DNA of 64,000 nucleotides, taken from Mucilaginibacter sp. (GTDB lineage Bacteria > Bacteroidota > Bacteroidia > Sphingobacteriales > Sphingobacteriaceae). The notes under the pieces were generated by a model, which saw nothing but the letters and a program-made list of their open reading frames with translations, was not told where the DNA came from and did not search any database. This document shows positions 46,102 through 56,064 of this stretch, in pieces. Position 1 is the first letter of the stretch, and the number at the start of each line of letters is the position of its first letter. The position numbers and the translations under genes were made by a program. The DNA lies in contig JAUCSE010000081.1 in NCBI GenBank assembly GCA_030445275.1, positions 31,146 through 95,145 on the forward strand, read 5' to 3'.

Positions 46102-46371
46102 TGCGCAGTCAAGGCCGCAGCCGTTAATCCGACTGATGAGCTTCTGCATAAAGTTGAGAATATTATGGTGCGTTTCCCTGTAGTTCCCGGCGTGTACGCT
46201 GCAAGTGTAATTGAGTCTATCGGGCCTGGTGTGTTGCGGCTTCAGGTTGGCGAGAAGGTAGTGGCGGTTATAACGCTGTTTCGACTGGATGGCGCACAAG
46301 CAACACTCATTGTAGCTTCGGCCACATCAATATCAATCGTTCCTATGCCTAAGGCTGGTGGGGATGTTTAG
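46102..46371 (+). pseudogene. Remnant of a zinc-type/quinone-reductase-like alcohol dehydrogenase
   Basis: About 89 codons between a TGA (46099) and a TAG match the N-terminal catalytic domain of medium-chain dehydrogenases: VKAAAVNPTDELLHKVE, FPVVPGVYAASVIESIGPGV and LQVGEKVVAV. The sequence then jumps to GAQATLIVASATSISIVPMP, skipping part of the usual loop. The start, the NADP-binding domain and the C-terminus are missing. It is gene debris in the gap between the two transport loci. Confidence 0.7.
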
Positions 46372-46487
46372 AATCGCTTTTATTGATCCTGTGTTCAGTG
46401 ATAATATACTGAAATTCAAAGAGATATGATTGGTTTTTTATGGGTGCCCCTATCGGGTTTTGGGCTTGAGCCCGGTTTGTACCCCTG

Positions 46488-46556
46488 GGCGGGAATACTT
46501 TGAATACTTAGAGAGCTTTTTACGGCTTATAGAGCCCATAGCACAGGATTTGAAAG
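46488..46556 (+). repeat. Dispersed intergenic element, copy C
   Basis: This copy aligns with the tail of copy A (13946-14010) at roughly 80-85 percent by eye, including ATACTTTGAATACTTAGA, GCTTTTTACGGCTTATAGAG and ACAGGATTTGAAAG. The GGCT-TATAG-AGCC mini-hairpin is kept. A GGGCTTGAGCCC palindrome precedes it at 46462-46473. Confidence 0.55.
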
Positions 46557-46699
46557 TTAAAGGCTTTATAAAATAGGATTTATGGCGAGTTAAATAAAGG
46601 TCATTAATCGCTTAGATTTTACCTGAAAATTTGTAAAAGTCAAAACAAGTAATCGACATTTATTAATTGTTAATTTTCAGTATCTTCGGGTTTAAGCAA

Positions 46700-47275
46700 A
46701 TGTCTGTATATATTGATTTAAACGATTTTGATCTGGTGGCCCTAATTAAAGAGGACGATCATGGTGCTTATCGTGAAATTTACCATCGATATACGGGAAT
46801 ATTGTATACGCACGCTTACTCCAAATTGCAGAATCGTGAAGAAGCAAAGGATGTGGTTCAGGATGTTTTTAGTTCTTTATGGTTAAAAAGGACAACCATA
46901 GAGTTCCAGGTCAATATTTCTGGCTATTTATATACATCGCTCAGAAACAAAATCCTGAATATTATCGCTCATAAAAAAATTGAGTCTGATTATGCAGATT
47001 CTTTGCAAGCTTTTCTCGATCATGGAAAAGCCGACACCGATTATTTAACCCGAACCAATCAGTTAAAAACCATTGTTGAAAATGAAGTAGCCAATATGCC
47101 TCCTAAAATGAGAGAAATATTTGAACTCAGTAGGAAAAAGTATTTTTCGCACCGCGAAATTGCGTTGGAATTGGGGATTTCTGAAAAAACAGTAAAAAAT
47201 CAAGTCAATAATGCACTTAAAGTCCTTAGAGTGAAACTTGGTATCTTTAATTATCTGTTATTTTTATTTTTTTAA
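46700..47275 (+). CDS. ECF RNA polymerase sigma factor (second set)
   Basis: From the ATG at 46700 (MSVYIDLNDFDLVALIKED) it has 191 residues; the longer frame relies on a TTG at 46667. Region 2 reads AYREIYHRYTGILYTHAY and VVQDVFSSLWLKR; region 4 reads MPPKMREIFELSRKKYFSHREIALELGIS and KTVKNQVNNALKVL. It ends in a hydrophobic tail (FNYLLFLFF). It lies 67 bp upstream of its FecR partner in the same direction, unlike the first set where the two genes are divergent. Confidence 0.9.
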   Translation: MSVYIDLNDFDLVALIKEDDHGAYREIYHRYTGILYTHAYSKLQNREEAKDVVQDVFSSLWLKRTTIEFQVNISGYLYTSLRNKILNIIAHKKIESDYADSLQAFLDHGKADTDYLTRTNQLKTIVENEVANMPPKMREIFELSRKKYFSHREIALELGISEKTVKNQVNNALKVLRVKLGIFNYLLFLFF

Positions 47276-47342
47276 TAGAATTTTCTGGGCCCTAACCCTT
47301 ACTTAACTGTCTTTGTTATAATTAAGGATATTACCTTCATTT

Positions 47343-48461
47343 ATGCAAAGAACTAAAGCACAGGAACTGCTTCAAAAATTTCAGGATGGCAATTGTTCAG
47401 AAGAAGAACTGGCGTTGCTGGAAACCTGGTATAACCAACACATCATAACTCCCTCCAAACAGGTAACAGATACAGAATGGACAGAAGATGTTTACTCGAT
47501 TTTAAAATCCCTTGATAACGACAATAAACAACAACCCAAAGTTGTAAATTGGCCACGCATTATTGCAGCTGCCTCTGTTGTTTTTTGCCTGGCTATAGGC
47601 AGTTACTTCTTGCTGAACAAAAAGGTTAACCCGCAAATAGCACAAAGTCATTTGCATGATATTGCACCCGGTAGTAATAAAGCAATCCTTACTTTAGCCA
47701 ATGGCAAAAAGATTATATTGTCAGGTAGCCAAAACGGTAAACTTGCTCAACAAGGGAATGCCGAAATTACCAAAACAGCCGACGGGCAGATTGTTTACCA
47801 GGCCGCTGATGAAAGTGCAGGTGGAGCAGAAGTCGTTAACACTACAAGTACCCCCCGTGGCGGCCAGTATCATGTCCTTTTATCAGATGGGACAAATGTT
47901 TGGTTGAATGCTGCATCGTCAATAACCTATCCAACCACCTTTACAGGAAATAACCGAACAGTTGAAATTACGGGTGAGGTTTATTTTGAAGTGGCGCATA
48001 ACCCGGCTAAACCTTTCCGGGTAAAGAGCAGTAATCAACTGGTCGAAGTATTAGGCACACATTTTAACATTAATTCATATGCTGATGAACCTGCATCAAA
48101 AACTACCTTATTGGAAGGCAGCGTAAACATTACCGTAAATAATCATGCACGATTGTTAAAGCCCGGCGAACAGGCTATCGTTGCACAAAGCAATATGACC
48201 ATCGCAGTAACCGACCCTGATCAGGTTATAGGTTGGAAGAATGGCGATTTTATTTTTAATGATGAAGATCTGCAAACAGTTATGCGCCAGGTAGCACGTT
48301 GGTATGATGTAGATGTGATATATAAAAACACTGCCGGTTATAAAAAATTCTTTGGCACCATCTCCCGCACAAAAAAATTATCCGAAATATTAAAAGCACT
48401 TGAAATGAATCAGAATGTTCACTTTAAAATAGAAGGAAGGAGGATTGAAGTGATGCCCTGA
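47343..48461 (+). CDS. FecR-type anti-sigma factor (second set)
   Basis: A 372-residue protein with the same design as the FecR at 36395: a cytosolic head, one membrane segment (IIAAASVVFCLAIGSYFLL), a FecR domain (TPRGGQYHVLLSDGTNVWLNAASSITYP, GEVYFEVAHNPAKPF, VLGTHFNINSY) and DUF4974 (DEDLQTVMRQVARWYDVDVIY). It should hold the sigma factor until the STN domain of the downstream SusC signals substrate. The gene order sigma, FecR, SusC, SusD is collinear here. Confidence 0.92.
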   Translation: MQRTKAQELLQKFQDGNCSEEELALLETWYNQHIITPSKQVTDTEWTEDVYSILKSLDNDNKQQPKVVNWPRIIAAASVVFCLAIGSYFLLNKKVNPQIAQSHLHDIAPGSNKAILTLANGKKIILSGSQNGKLAQQGNAEITKTADGQIVYQAADESAGGAEVVNTTSTPRGGQYHVLLSDGTNVWLNAASSITYPTTFTGNNRTVEITGEVYFEVAHNPAKPFRVKSSNQLVEVLGTHFNINSYADEPASKTTLLEGSVNITVNNHARLLKPGEQAIVAQSNMTIAVTDPDQVIGWKNGDFIFNDEDLQTVMRQVARWYDVDVIYKNTAGYKKFFGTISRTKKLSEILKALEMNQNVHFKIEGRRIEVMP

Positions 48462-48493
48462 ACTTTACTTTCCAATAGGTTACCGTAAAAATA

Positions 48494-48521
48494 ATCGGAG
48501 GCGTTTCGACCCGCCCCCGAT
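48494..48521 (+). terminator. Hairpin in the second FecR-SusC gap
   Basis: ATCGGAGGCG (48494-48503) pairs with CGCCCCCGAT (48512-48521) with one mismatch. Its position matches the hairpin between the first FecR and SusC genes, although the sequences differ. Confidence 0.5.
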
Positions 48522-48584
48522 CCAAATCCGGATAACCAGTAGCTAAACCTGTTAATGATTGTCAACGATTAAACCGAAGAACAA

Positions 48585-51500
48585 ATGTATAAACTTTACT
48601 ATACAATTGGGAATGGCGTGCCCCGCCATTCGCTGAATACCCAGCACAACTTTTTCCGAATTAATACATGGAACACTACGCTAAAAATATGGCTGATGAG
48701 GATTAATTTTACCTTTCTTATAATTTTGACTGCGTTTATGCAAGTCAGTTTTGCGGCCGACGCTCAAAAGATCTCTTTGTCCAAAACCAATGCGCCACTA
48801 ACCGAGGTGTTTAAAGAGTTAAGAAAACAAAGTGGTTTTGATTTCTTGATCAATGAAGACCAGATACAACAGGCAAAAGCTGTAAGCATTCATGTTAAGG
48901 ATGCGGCTTTAACTGATGTTTTAAATGCATGTTTTAAAGATCAGCCCTTTACTTATTCTATCAATAATAAACTGATTATTGTTGTACCTAAAAAGACAGA
49001 GGAGCAACAGAGTCCATTACCAGCTGTTGATATTAAAATTAACGGGCAGGTACTGGATGAGCATGGCAACCCTATACAGGGTGTAACGGTAAGTATTAAA
49101 GGCTCCAAACGAAAAACGGCCACTGATAAAGATGGAATGTTTGAAATTAGGGCAGAAAAAGCCGAGGATATACTGGTTTTTACCAGTGTAGGTATGGAGG
49201 CCCTGGAAGTAAAACTAAACAGCCGCACAGCTATAAAGGTTACGCTTAAATCAAAAAACAATGAACTGAAGGAGGTTATTGTAAATACTGGTTTTCAAAC
49301 TATTAGACAGGAACAAATGACCGGCGCTACGGTTACAGTAGGCAGTACCGAACTGGAAAAAAGATATACCCCCAATATTATAGACAATTTGGAAGGGCGG
49401 ATTCCGGGATTGGTTAATTATAGGGGTACAACAACCATTAGAGGGGTGAGTACCATTCAATCTTCAAAAGCGGCACTCATCGTGGTAGATGGTCTTCCTA
49501 TTGAAGGCTCTGTAGCTGATATCAACCCTTATGATGTGGAAAGCATAACCGTGCTGAAAGATGCTGCTGCTGCTGCTATTTATGGTATCAGGGCTGCTAA
49601 TGGTGTTATTGTTATTACTACCAAAAGGGCTAAAAATAAACGCACCTCTATAGAGTTTTCCAGTGACGTGACCATCACCCAAAAACCAAATATTGGTTTC
49701 AATATGCTTACCCCGGCCCAACAGGTTGATCTGGAAAGTAACTTTTTTAATTACCAGTATCTAACTGGTACTGCCACGGCCACAAATATTAGTAGAACGA
49801 CAAGCGATATAACGAATGGTAATTCGATAACTCCGGTACAATATGCCTATTATCAGCGTGCCCAGGGTTTAATAACCCAAAGCCAGTTGGATGGCCAGCT
49901 AGCCGGGTTTAAAAAGAACGATTTCAGAAAGCAATACACAGATAATGCGTTGCTAAAAGATGTTTTGCAGCAATACAATTTAGCCATACGAACAGACGGA
50001 AACAAATTTCAGTCAAGCCTGGTGTTAAATTATAAAGGCGATAACACGGGTATCATCAATGCTTACAACAATCAGCTTAATATTTTTTATAAGGGTACCT
50101 ATAATTTAAGCAAATGGATGGATGTAAATTACGGGGTTAATACTGTACTGAACAGAACCAAGTCAAGCAGTAGTGACTTTGCCACCGATGGTACCAATGT
50201 ATCGCCATATATGCAGTTGCTTGACGGAAATGGTAACCGGATATATTATACCACGGCCGATTATAATATGTATAATACAACGCCTTCTACCATGCCGCGT
50301 TATAGTATGCTGGTTAATCACCTGGATGAGCTTGGCCAGGACTCCAGAATTTCCAAACAGCAAAACACCAGGTATTATGTTAATGCTATTGTAAGGATCA
50401 TCCCTGGTTTAACCTTTAACCCGCAGTTCCAATATGAAAACAGCGTCACCAATGTTTCGGCCTATTCAGAATCGGATAGTTATGTAATGCGATATCTCAA
50501 TAACGTTTACAGTACACCATCCATAACCACACCCGGAGGTTATACCTCCCTGCTTCCTGAAAACGGGGGCAAACTGGCCACTACCAACATTACCGGCGAT
50601 TACTGGACTGCAAGGGGACAGGTTAATTATAAACGGCAGTTTGGAAAAAGCGTTATTGATGTTATTGGAGGTACAGAATTTCGCCAAACCCGCTCAAAAG
50701 GTACGGGAGGATTATTGCTGGGTTATGATGACCAGCTGCAATCCCAGTCAACCACCTCTGTAAATTACCCGGCTTTATTTAATTATAATACCTCAACTGC
50801 CTTTAAACCTGGGTTTAGCACTTTAGATTTATATAACACCTATTTAAAAAATCCGATAGCTGTAATTACAGAAACTACGCACCGGTTCAATTCTGGTTAT
50901 GCCAATGCAACGTATACCTATGACAATAAGTACAACGTTTTTGGATCATACCGGGTTGATTATGCTGATGTTTTTGGCCTTGATAAAAAGTTCAGGGGTA
51001 AACCGCTATGGTCAACAGGTTTGGGCTGGAATATTTCGAACGAGTCTTTTATGTCGGATATTGGTTGGGTTAACTTCCTTAAATTAAGGGCAACCTATGG
51101 TGTTACCGGAAATGTAGCCCAGGGTGTAACCAGTCTTTTGACCGCCAATTCTACCCTTACTAATGCGGCTACCAATCAGCCAGTATCTGTGATAACTAAT
51201 GCAGCCAATCCGCAATTGACATGGGAAAAAACTGCAACTACCAATCTTGGGATTGATTTTACCTTGTTTAACAACAGGCTAAACGGTTCGCTTGACTGGT
51301 ATCGGAAAAAAGGAACAAATATATTTTTCACCAAAAGACTTGATGCTTCTGAAGGATTTACCAGCCAAGTTATTAACAATGCTGGCTTATTGAATAATGG
51401 CCTTGAACTGAGCCTGAGTTACAGCTGGCTAAAACCTGGTAAAAAAGATGGCCTCAGCTGGACCACCTTGTTGGTAATAAGTCATAACAATAACAAAATA

Positions 51501-52202
51501 ACTTATGTAGATGAGGTGTCAGTATCGCCGGTGGCCCTGGTACAAGGAGGGTATAAGGTAGGCTATCCAGTAAACTCATTATATTCTTTCCAGTATAAAG
51601 GGCTTAATAGTGTAGGCCAGCCACAATGGCTTAAGGCTGATGGAACGTTGACTACTGTTGCACTTACAGGAAGCGATTTAAGCGCAGTAGTATATTCTGG
51701 CGGAACAGATCCCAAAAACAATATTGCATTAACCAATGACATATATTACAAAGGATTTAGCCTGAATATACTGGCTGTATATTATGGCGGGCAGTATCTC
51801 AGGGCTGTAGTTCCAGATATTTATAGCGGAGCACCATATTCAGGGCTGCCATCTTATTTATCGAATAGCTGGTCGCCAAACAATACCAATACCACTATCC
51901 CCGGTTTTGGTCAATATGCCCCCGGAAATTATCCCGGCTCATCACCAATACCTGCCAATCACCTTCAATATTCTGACTCATTTGTTCGCCCCGGTGATTT
52001 TATTAAGATCAGAAATGTGGTGGTAGGTTATCAGTTACCTGCCAAGTGGACGGAAAAATTGGGCGTAAAAAATGCAAAACTGCGTTTCCAGCTCAACAAT
52101 CCTAAAGCTTTATGGACCAAGAATGATGTAAATATCGATCCTGAAACCGGCGGAGCCCCCACACTTACCTCGTACGTATTTGGCATTAATTTCAATTTAT
52201 AA
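48585..52202 (+). CDS. SusC/RagA TonB-linked outer membrane transporter with STN domain (second set)
   Basis: A 1,205-residue transporter. A long leader ends FAADAQ (about residue 61), followed by STN (ISLSKTNAPLTEVFKELRKQ, VSIHVKDAALTDVLNACF). Next come a carboxypeptidase-like domain (INGQVLDEHGNPIQGVTVSI), a plug (IVVDGLPIEGSVADINPYDV, VLKDAAAAAIYGIRAANGVI) and a barrel ending FGINFNL. Compared with typical SusC the plug start is diverged (EVIVNTGFQTIRQEQMTGAT). No glycoside hydrolase is near; the downstream genes are SusD and three TlpA-like proteins. The ligand may therefore be a peptide or thiol compound, which is inference. Confidence 0.92.
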   Translation: MYKLYYTIGNGVPRHSLNTQHNFFRINTWNTTLKIWLMRINFTFLIILTAFMQVSFAADAQKISLSKTNAPLTEVFKELRKQSGFDFLINEDQIQQAKAVSIHVKDAALTDVLNACFKDQPFTYSINNKLIIVVPKKTEEQQSPLPAVDIKINGQVLDEHGNPIQGVTVSIKGSKRKTATDKDGMFEIRAEKAEDILVFTSVGMEALEVKLNSRTAIKVTLKSKNNELKEVIVNTGFQTIRQEQMTGATVTVGSTELEKRYTPNIIDNLEGRIPGLVNYRGTTTIRGVSTIQSSKAALIVVDGLPIEGSVADINPYDVESITVLKDAAAAAIYGIRAANGVIVITTKRAKNKRTSIEFSSDVTITQKPNIGFNMLTPAQQVDLESNFFNYQYLTGTATATNISRTTSDITNGNSITPVQYAYYQRAQGLITQSQLDGQLAGFKKNDFRKQYTDNALLKDVLQQYNLAIRTDGNKFQSSLVLNYKGDNTGIINAYNNQLNIFYKGTYNLSKWMDVNYGVNTVLNRTKSSSSDFATDGTNVSPYMQLLDGNGNRIYYTTADYNMYNTTPSTMPRYSMLVNHLDELGQDSRISKQQNTRYYVNAIVRIIPGLTFNPQFQYENSVTNVSAYSESDSYVMRYLNNVYSTPSITTPGGYTSLLPENGGKLATTNITGDYWTARGQVNYKRQFGKSVIDVIGGTEFRQTRSKGTGGLLLGYDDQLQSQSTTSVNYPALFNYNTSTAFKPGFSTLDLYNTYLKNPIAVITETTHRFNSGYANATYTYDNKYNVFGSYRVDYADVFGLDKKFRGKPLWSTGLGWNISNESFMSDIGWVNFLKLRATYGVTGNVAQGVTSLLTANSTLTNAATNQPVSVITNAANPQLTWEKTATTNLGIDFTLFNNRLNGSLDWYRKKGTNIFFTKRLDASEGFTSQVINNAGLLNNGLELSLSYSWLKPGKKDGLSWTTLLVISHNNNKITYVDEVSVSPVALVQGGYKVGYPVNSLYSFQYKGLNSVGQPQWLKADGTLTTVALTGSDLSAVVYSGGTDPKNNIALTNDIYYKGFSLNILAVYYGGQYLRAVVPDIYSGAPYSGLPSYLSNSWSPNNTNTTIPGFGQYAPGNYPGSSPIPANHLQYSDSFVRPGDFIKIRNVVVGYQLPAKWTEKLGVKNAKLRFQLNNPKALWTKNDVNIDPETGGAPTLTSYVFGINFNL

Positions 52203-52211
52203 AAAGATAAC

Positions 52212-53669
52212 ATGAAAAAGATAATATTTAGCAGCGTGTTATTAGGAAGCCTGCTATTCCTTTTACCAGCCTGTAGCAAATTTACAGAGATCACACCCAA
52301 GGGTAGCAACATTCTCGACCGGGTATCGGATCTGGATCTGTTGCTAAACTTTGACTATAGTTTAAATACTAATGTAAGAGACACCAGTTTAGCTTATAAA
52401 ACAACAGCAGGCGCTGCATTTAAATCTAATAGCGATGCCGGAGTTTTGGTGAATGACGTATATCCTTACGTAACCAATGTAACCAATCTCATTGCTTTAC
52501 ATTCTATAACATTAGCTTATGCTCTTACTACCTATGATGAGACGGTAGACCGTAAAACACTTGCAGCCTCAGATGTGAAGTATGAAAAGTTGTATTTCAT
52601 TATCAACAATGTTTGCAATGTGGTATTGGCAAAAGCAGATCAGGCCAGTGGTGATAGGACCAAAGCTGCCCAGTTAAAAGCAGAGGCTTACATACTCAGG
52701 GCCTATTTTCATTATTTACTGGTCAATTTTTACGCAAAGGCATATAACCCGGCTACAGCGGCTACAGACGGAGGCATCCCTTATGTAAAAGAGGATAACC
52801 TGATTAATGTGCCCAACAAAAAAAGTACAGTTGCAGAAGTATATGCGAACATTGTTGCTGATATTAATGCCGGATTGGCGCTAAACAGTTTGCCTGCAGT
52901 GCCTGCTAACAATATGCGAACAGGACTGGGGTTTGCTTATGCCGTAAAAGCCCAGGTACTATTAGCAATGCGAAACTATACTGGTGCTTTGACTGCTGCT
53001 AATGCAAGCCTGGCTATTAACAGTACAGTAATTGATGATAAGCTTTATAAGCCCGTTGGGGGCGTTCTTTTTACCAAGCCAACCCTTACCTCACCAGAGA
53101 ATCTTTTTTATGCATCAGATGGGGGAACCCCCGTTCTTAATGCGCCAAGTTTAGAAGTGATGAAGTATTATGAGCCGGGTAATGTGATTAATGATTACGT
53201 AAAACCTTATTTTCCTTCTGTTGTACAGGCGTTTACCATAACTGGGGTTACCGGGGCTAAACTTTTTTTTGTAACCACAACCTATGCTGTAAATACAGCA
53301 GGGCTTACTACCAGTGATACCTACCTGATCAAAGCAGAGTGTTTGGCCCGTACACAGGATGTGGCCGGAGCTATGGGCATCATCAATGCCATCAGGAAGA
53401 AAAGGATCGTTAACAGTGTTGACCTTACGGCTACTACCGAGGCTCAGGCTATGGGGTACCTGATGAAATTATCCAGAATAGAATTTTTGTACACTTTCAA
53501 GAACTATTTTAACATCAAGAGATGGAATACGGAGGATGCTTATAAGCAAACCATTACCAGAACGGTGAATGGCGTTACTTACCAGCTAAAACCTGAATCG
53601 CCTTTATGGATCTATCCGTTCCCGCAAAGTGGCACCAACTATAATCCTAACCTGACCCAGAATTACTAA
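52212..53669 (+). CDS. SusD/RagB-like lipoprotein (second set)
   Basis: A 485-residue lipoprotein (lipobox FLLPAC, cysteine 21) that starts 9 bp after SusC. SusD hallmarks are LKAEAYILRAYFHYLLVNFYAKAYNP, DGGIPYVKEDN, TVAEVYANIVADINAGL and the C-terminal LIKAECLARTQDVAGAMGIINAIRKKR. It is shorter than the first SusD and belongs to the more compact subgroup that often accompanies protease or TlpA genes. It should act as the surface lid of the transporter. Confidence 0.9.
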   Translation: MKKIIFSSVLLGSLLFLLPACSKFTEITPKGSNILDRVSDLDLLLNFDYSLNTNVRDTSLAYKTTAGAAFKSNSDAGVLVNDVYPYVTNVTNLIALHSITLAYALTTYDETVDRKTLAASDVKYEKLYFIINNVCNVVLAKADQASGDRTKAAQLKAEAYILRAYFHYLLVNFYAKAYNPATAATDGGIPYVKEDNLINVPNKKSTVAEVYANIVADINAGLALNSLPAVPANNMRTGLGFAYAVKAQVLLAMRNYTGALTAANASLAINSTVIDDKLYKPVGGVLFTKPTLTSPENLFYASDGGTPVLNAPSLEVMKYYEPGNVINDYVKPYFPSVVQAFTITGVTGAKLFFVTTTYAVNTAGLTTSDTYLIKAECLARTQDVAGAMGIINAIRKKRIVNSVDLTATTEAQAMGYLMKLSRIEFLYTFKNYFNIKRWNTEDAYKQTITRTVNGVTYQLKPESPLWIYPFPQSGTNYNPNLTQNY

Positions 53670-53698
53670 AAGCAAGGTCCCCATTAAATATATCTGTA

Positions 53699-54859
53699 AT
53701 GAAAATCAAAAAGTTAACAATACTATCGGCTTGTCTTTTTATAGCTATGAAATGTTTAGGTCAGAATAATCCGGAAAAACCATTTACACTTCAGGGAGCA
53801 ATGTCAAGCCCCCGTCTCGATTCTGTTTCTATAGAGTATATAGATGGTCAGGGTAAATATATTCACCAGGTTGTTCCGGCAGCGGATGGAAAATTCACTA
53901 TCAGCGGAACAATCAGTCAGCCATCATTTTCCTTTCTTTTATTTAAACATAAGGGCGAGATACTGAGCAAAAGGGACGTAGAAATAAAAAGGAACCTGGT
54001 TTATATAGAACCTGGAAATATGGTTATTAATAAAGAAGCTGATGTGCAGGGGTATGTCTACGTCAAAGGCTCAAAGACCCAGGATGAATGGAATGAGTTA
54101 AAAGGTAAAACGCAGGCCCTGCAAGCTACTGTTGATTCGCTGTCAGAATTAAACCCGGCTTCTCATGGGGTAGGTAACCGTTCAGTGCTTGCTCCTTATC
54201 AGGCTAAAATAGCCGATATCTATTACAAGTACTTTTTGAGCCACCCAAATTCCGATGTATCATCAGATCGTGTTATGTATTTTACCGGCGCGTTCAGCTT
54301 GGATTCTTTGAAAACGATATACCGAAATTTTAGTCCTGCCATAAAAGAAAGTACGGGTGCCAGAAGATTGGCAGCTGTAATTAAAAGCCGTGAAGTAGGT
54401 ATACCCGGAACTGAGGCTTTTCAATTCACGGTAAAGAATAGGGAGGGTAAAGACCTTGATTTGGCCAACTTTAAGGGTAAATATGTGTTGCTTGATTTTT
54501 GGGCTACCTGGTGTATACCCTGCCGTGCCAGCATGCCGCATATCATCAGTCTTTATCAAAAGTATAAGACTAAAAACTTCGACATTATTGCTATAGGAGA
54601 TGATGATAAGAATGTAACCAATTGGTCGGCCGCAATTGATAAAGATGGTACTGGCATGTTCCATCAAACACTGCGCGGCGCTAATATGGAAATGGCCAGA
54701 AAAGGCACTCCTAATCCACGCGATCTGGGTGAACAGTATGGGGTGAGATCATTACCCACTAAAATATTAGTTGACCCTAGTGGAAAGATCATTGGCCGTT
54801 TTGACGATGGTTCTGACGATGATCTGGACAAAATGCTGACCACCATATTTAAACTATAA
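53699..54859 (+). CDS. TlpA-like thioredoxin with N-terminal DUF4369-type domain (1 of 3)
   Basis: A 386-residue exported protein: a signal peptide (MKIKKLTILSACLFIAMKCLGQ), a DUF4369-like beta domain at about 28-130, a helical linker, and a TlpA/AhpC-TSA thioredoxin fold from about 240. The redox motif is WATWCIPC, with the cis-proline segment VRSLPTKILVD. It is the most divergent of three tandem copies. Proteins of this type keep periplasmic thiols reduced and need electrons from a DsbD/CcdA protein, which is encoded at the end of the window. It starts 29 bp after SusD. Confidence 0.88.
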   Translation: MKIKKLTILSACLFIAMKCLGQNNPEKPFTLQGAMSSPRLDSVSIEYIDGQGKYIHQVVPAADGKFTISGTISQPSFSFLLFKHKGEILSKRDVEIKRNLVYIEPGNMVINKEADVQGYVYVKGSKTQDEWNELKGKTQALQATVDSLSELNPASHGVGNRSVLAPYQAKIADIYYKYFLSHPNSDVSSDRVMYFTGAFSLDSLKTIYRNFSPAIKESTGARRLAAVIKSREVGIPGTEAFQFTVKNREGKDLDLANFKGKYVLLDFWATWCIPCRASMPHIISLYQKYKTKNFDIIAIGDDDKNVTNWSAAIDKDGTGMFHQTLRGANMEMARKGTPNPRDLGEQYGVRSLPTKILVDPSGKIIGRFDDGSDDDLDKMLTTIFKL

Positions 54860-54863
54860 TGCC

Positions 54864-56051
54864 ATGATCATAAACAATAAACAACATTCATATTTTTCAT
54901 GGGTAGTGAAGGGTATCAGCACGGTTTTCCTGTTTTTACTTACGGTGACCGTTTACGCTCAACAATATAATACAACCATCCAAGGGAATATACCACAAAT
55001 GAAACCCGGTATTAAAGTTCATTACGTGTGGAACGACAAAGAACATATGAAGAGCTATGAAAATTGGGATTATGTTCTTAGCACAGCCGAAGGTTTTACC
55101 ATTAAACTAAATGTTGATGAGGGTGGAGGGAATGAGCTGATAGTATTAATCGGTGATAAAGTTGCAGCAGGAAAACTTCTTTTTATATATGCAGATAAAG
55201 GTATTGTTACCATTAGCGCTAAAGATTCGCTCTTTACTGATGTAGCGTTAAGTGGCAATGCAGGGGCAAAGGAATTAAACCAGTTTCATCAATTTCTTGC
55301 AAGCAGCCCTGAGTTGACAAACTATGAGAGTATAAAAAATGACGCCTATCAGGCAGCGGTTAAAAAAGATCCTGCAGCTATACAAGTGACGGGTGGGCAA
55401 TTGAAAAAAGCAGATTCAATTCGTAAAATAATGGCAATACGGTGGATCAATGAGCACCCAAATAGCCCTGTTTGTGCTTTCATTATGCATAGCCCGCTCG
55501 AGCCTTTCGGTGGTAGATTGACCGATGAGGAAAAGAAAGCGATGTTAGACAAAATGACCCTATACGCCCGCAATAATAAAATTGCTACTGATATGCTATA
55601 TGCCTTAACCAATAAAAAGATGCTTGAAGTTGGCCAGGCAGCGCCTGATTTTACGCAAAACGATACTTTAGGCAAACCTGTTTCTTTAAAAAGTTTCAGA
55701 GGGAAATATGTATTGCTTGATTTTTGGGCAAGTTGGTGTGTGCCGTGCCGGGCCGAAAATCCTAATGTAGTAAAGGCCTATAATAAATTTAAAAATAAAG
55801 GGTTTACGGTACTCAGCGTTTCACTTGACCAGCCCGGTAAAAAGGAGGCCTGGCTTAAAGCTATACATACCGATCACCTAACCTGGACACATGTTAGTGA
55901 TCTGAAGTTTTGGGGAAATGCTGTTGTGAAGCTATATGATATAAACGCGGTACCCGCTAATTTTCTTATCGGACCCGATGGTGTGATCCTGGCAAAAGAT
56001 CTTAAAGGTGAGGAATTGGAAATAACACTGGCAAAATATTTAAAAAATTAA
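54864..56051 (+). CDS. TlpA-like thioredoxin (2 of 3)
   Basis: A 395-residue exported protein that starts 4 bp after the previous stop. A leader (FLFLLTVTVYAQ) precedes a DUF4369-like N-terminal domain, a helical middle and a C-terminal thioredoxin fold. The active site is WASWCVPC, and the cis-proline segment is INAVPANFLIGPDG. Its thioredoxin half is nearly collinear with copy 3 (shared FTVLSVSLDQPGKK, LTWT, SDLKFW), so the two are recent duplicates. It should act in periplasmic disulfide reduction. Confidence 0.88.
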   Translation: MIINNKQHSYFSWVVKGISTVFLFLLTVTVYAQQYNTTIQGNIPQMKPGIKVHYVWNDKEHMKSYENWDYVLSTAEGFTIKLNVDEGGGNELIVLIGDKVAAGKLLFIYADKGIVTISAKDSLFTDVALSGNAGAKELNQFHQFLASSPELTNYESIKNDAYQAAVKKDPAAIQVTGGQLKKADSIRKIMAIRWINEHPNSPVCAFIMHSPLEPFGGRLTDEEKKAMLDKMTLYARNNKIATDMLYALTNKKMLEVGQAAPDFTQNDTLGKPVSLKSFRGKYVLLDFWASWCVPCRAENPNVVKAYNKFKNKGFTVLSVSLDQPGKKEAWLKAIHTDHLTWTHVSDLKFWGNAVVKLYDINAVPANFLIGPDGVILAKDLKGEELEITLAKYLKN

Positions 56052-56064
56052 CTATCAGAATCTT

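Noticed and set aside
46021..46299. 92-codon minus-strand frame after the rhamnosidase gene
   Set aside because: It overlaps the dehydrogenase remnant, whose homology is on the plus strand, so this frame is chance.
46165..46371. Treating the dehydrogenase remnant as a small intact gene from ATG 46165
   Set aside because: Homology begins upstream of this ATG and the catalytic and cofactor parts needed for function are missing.
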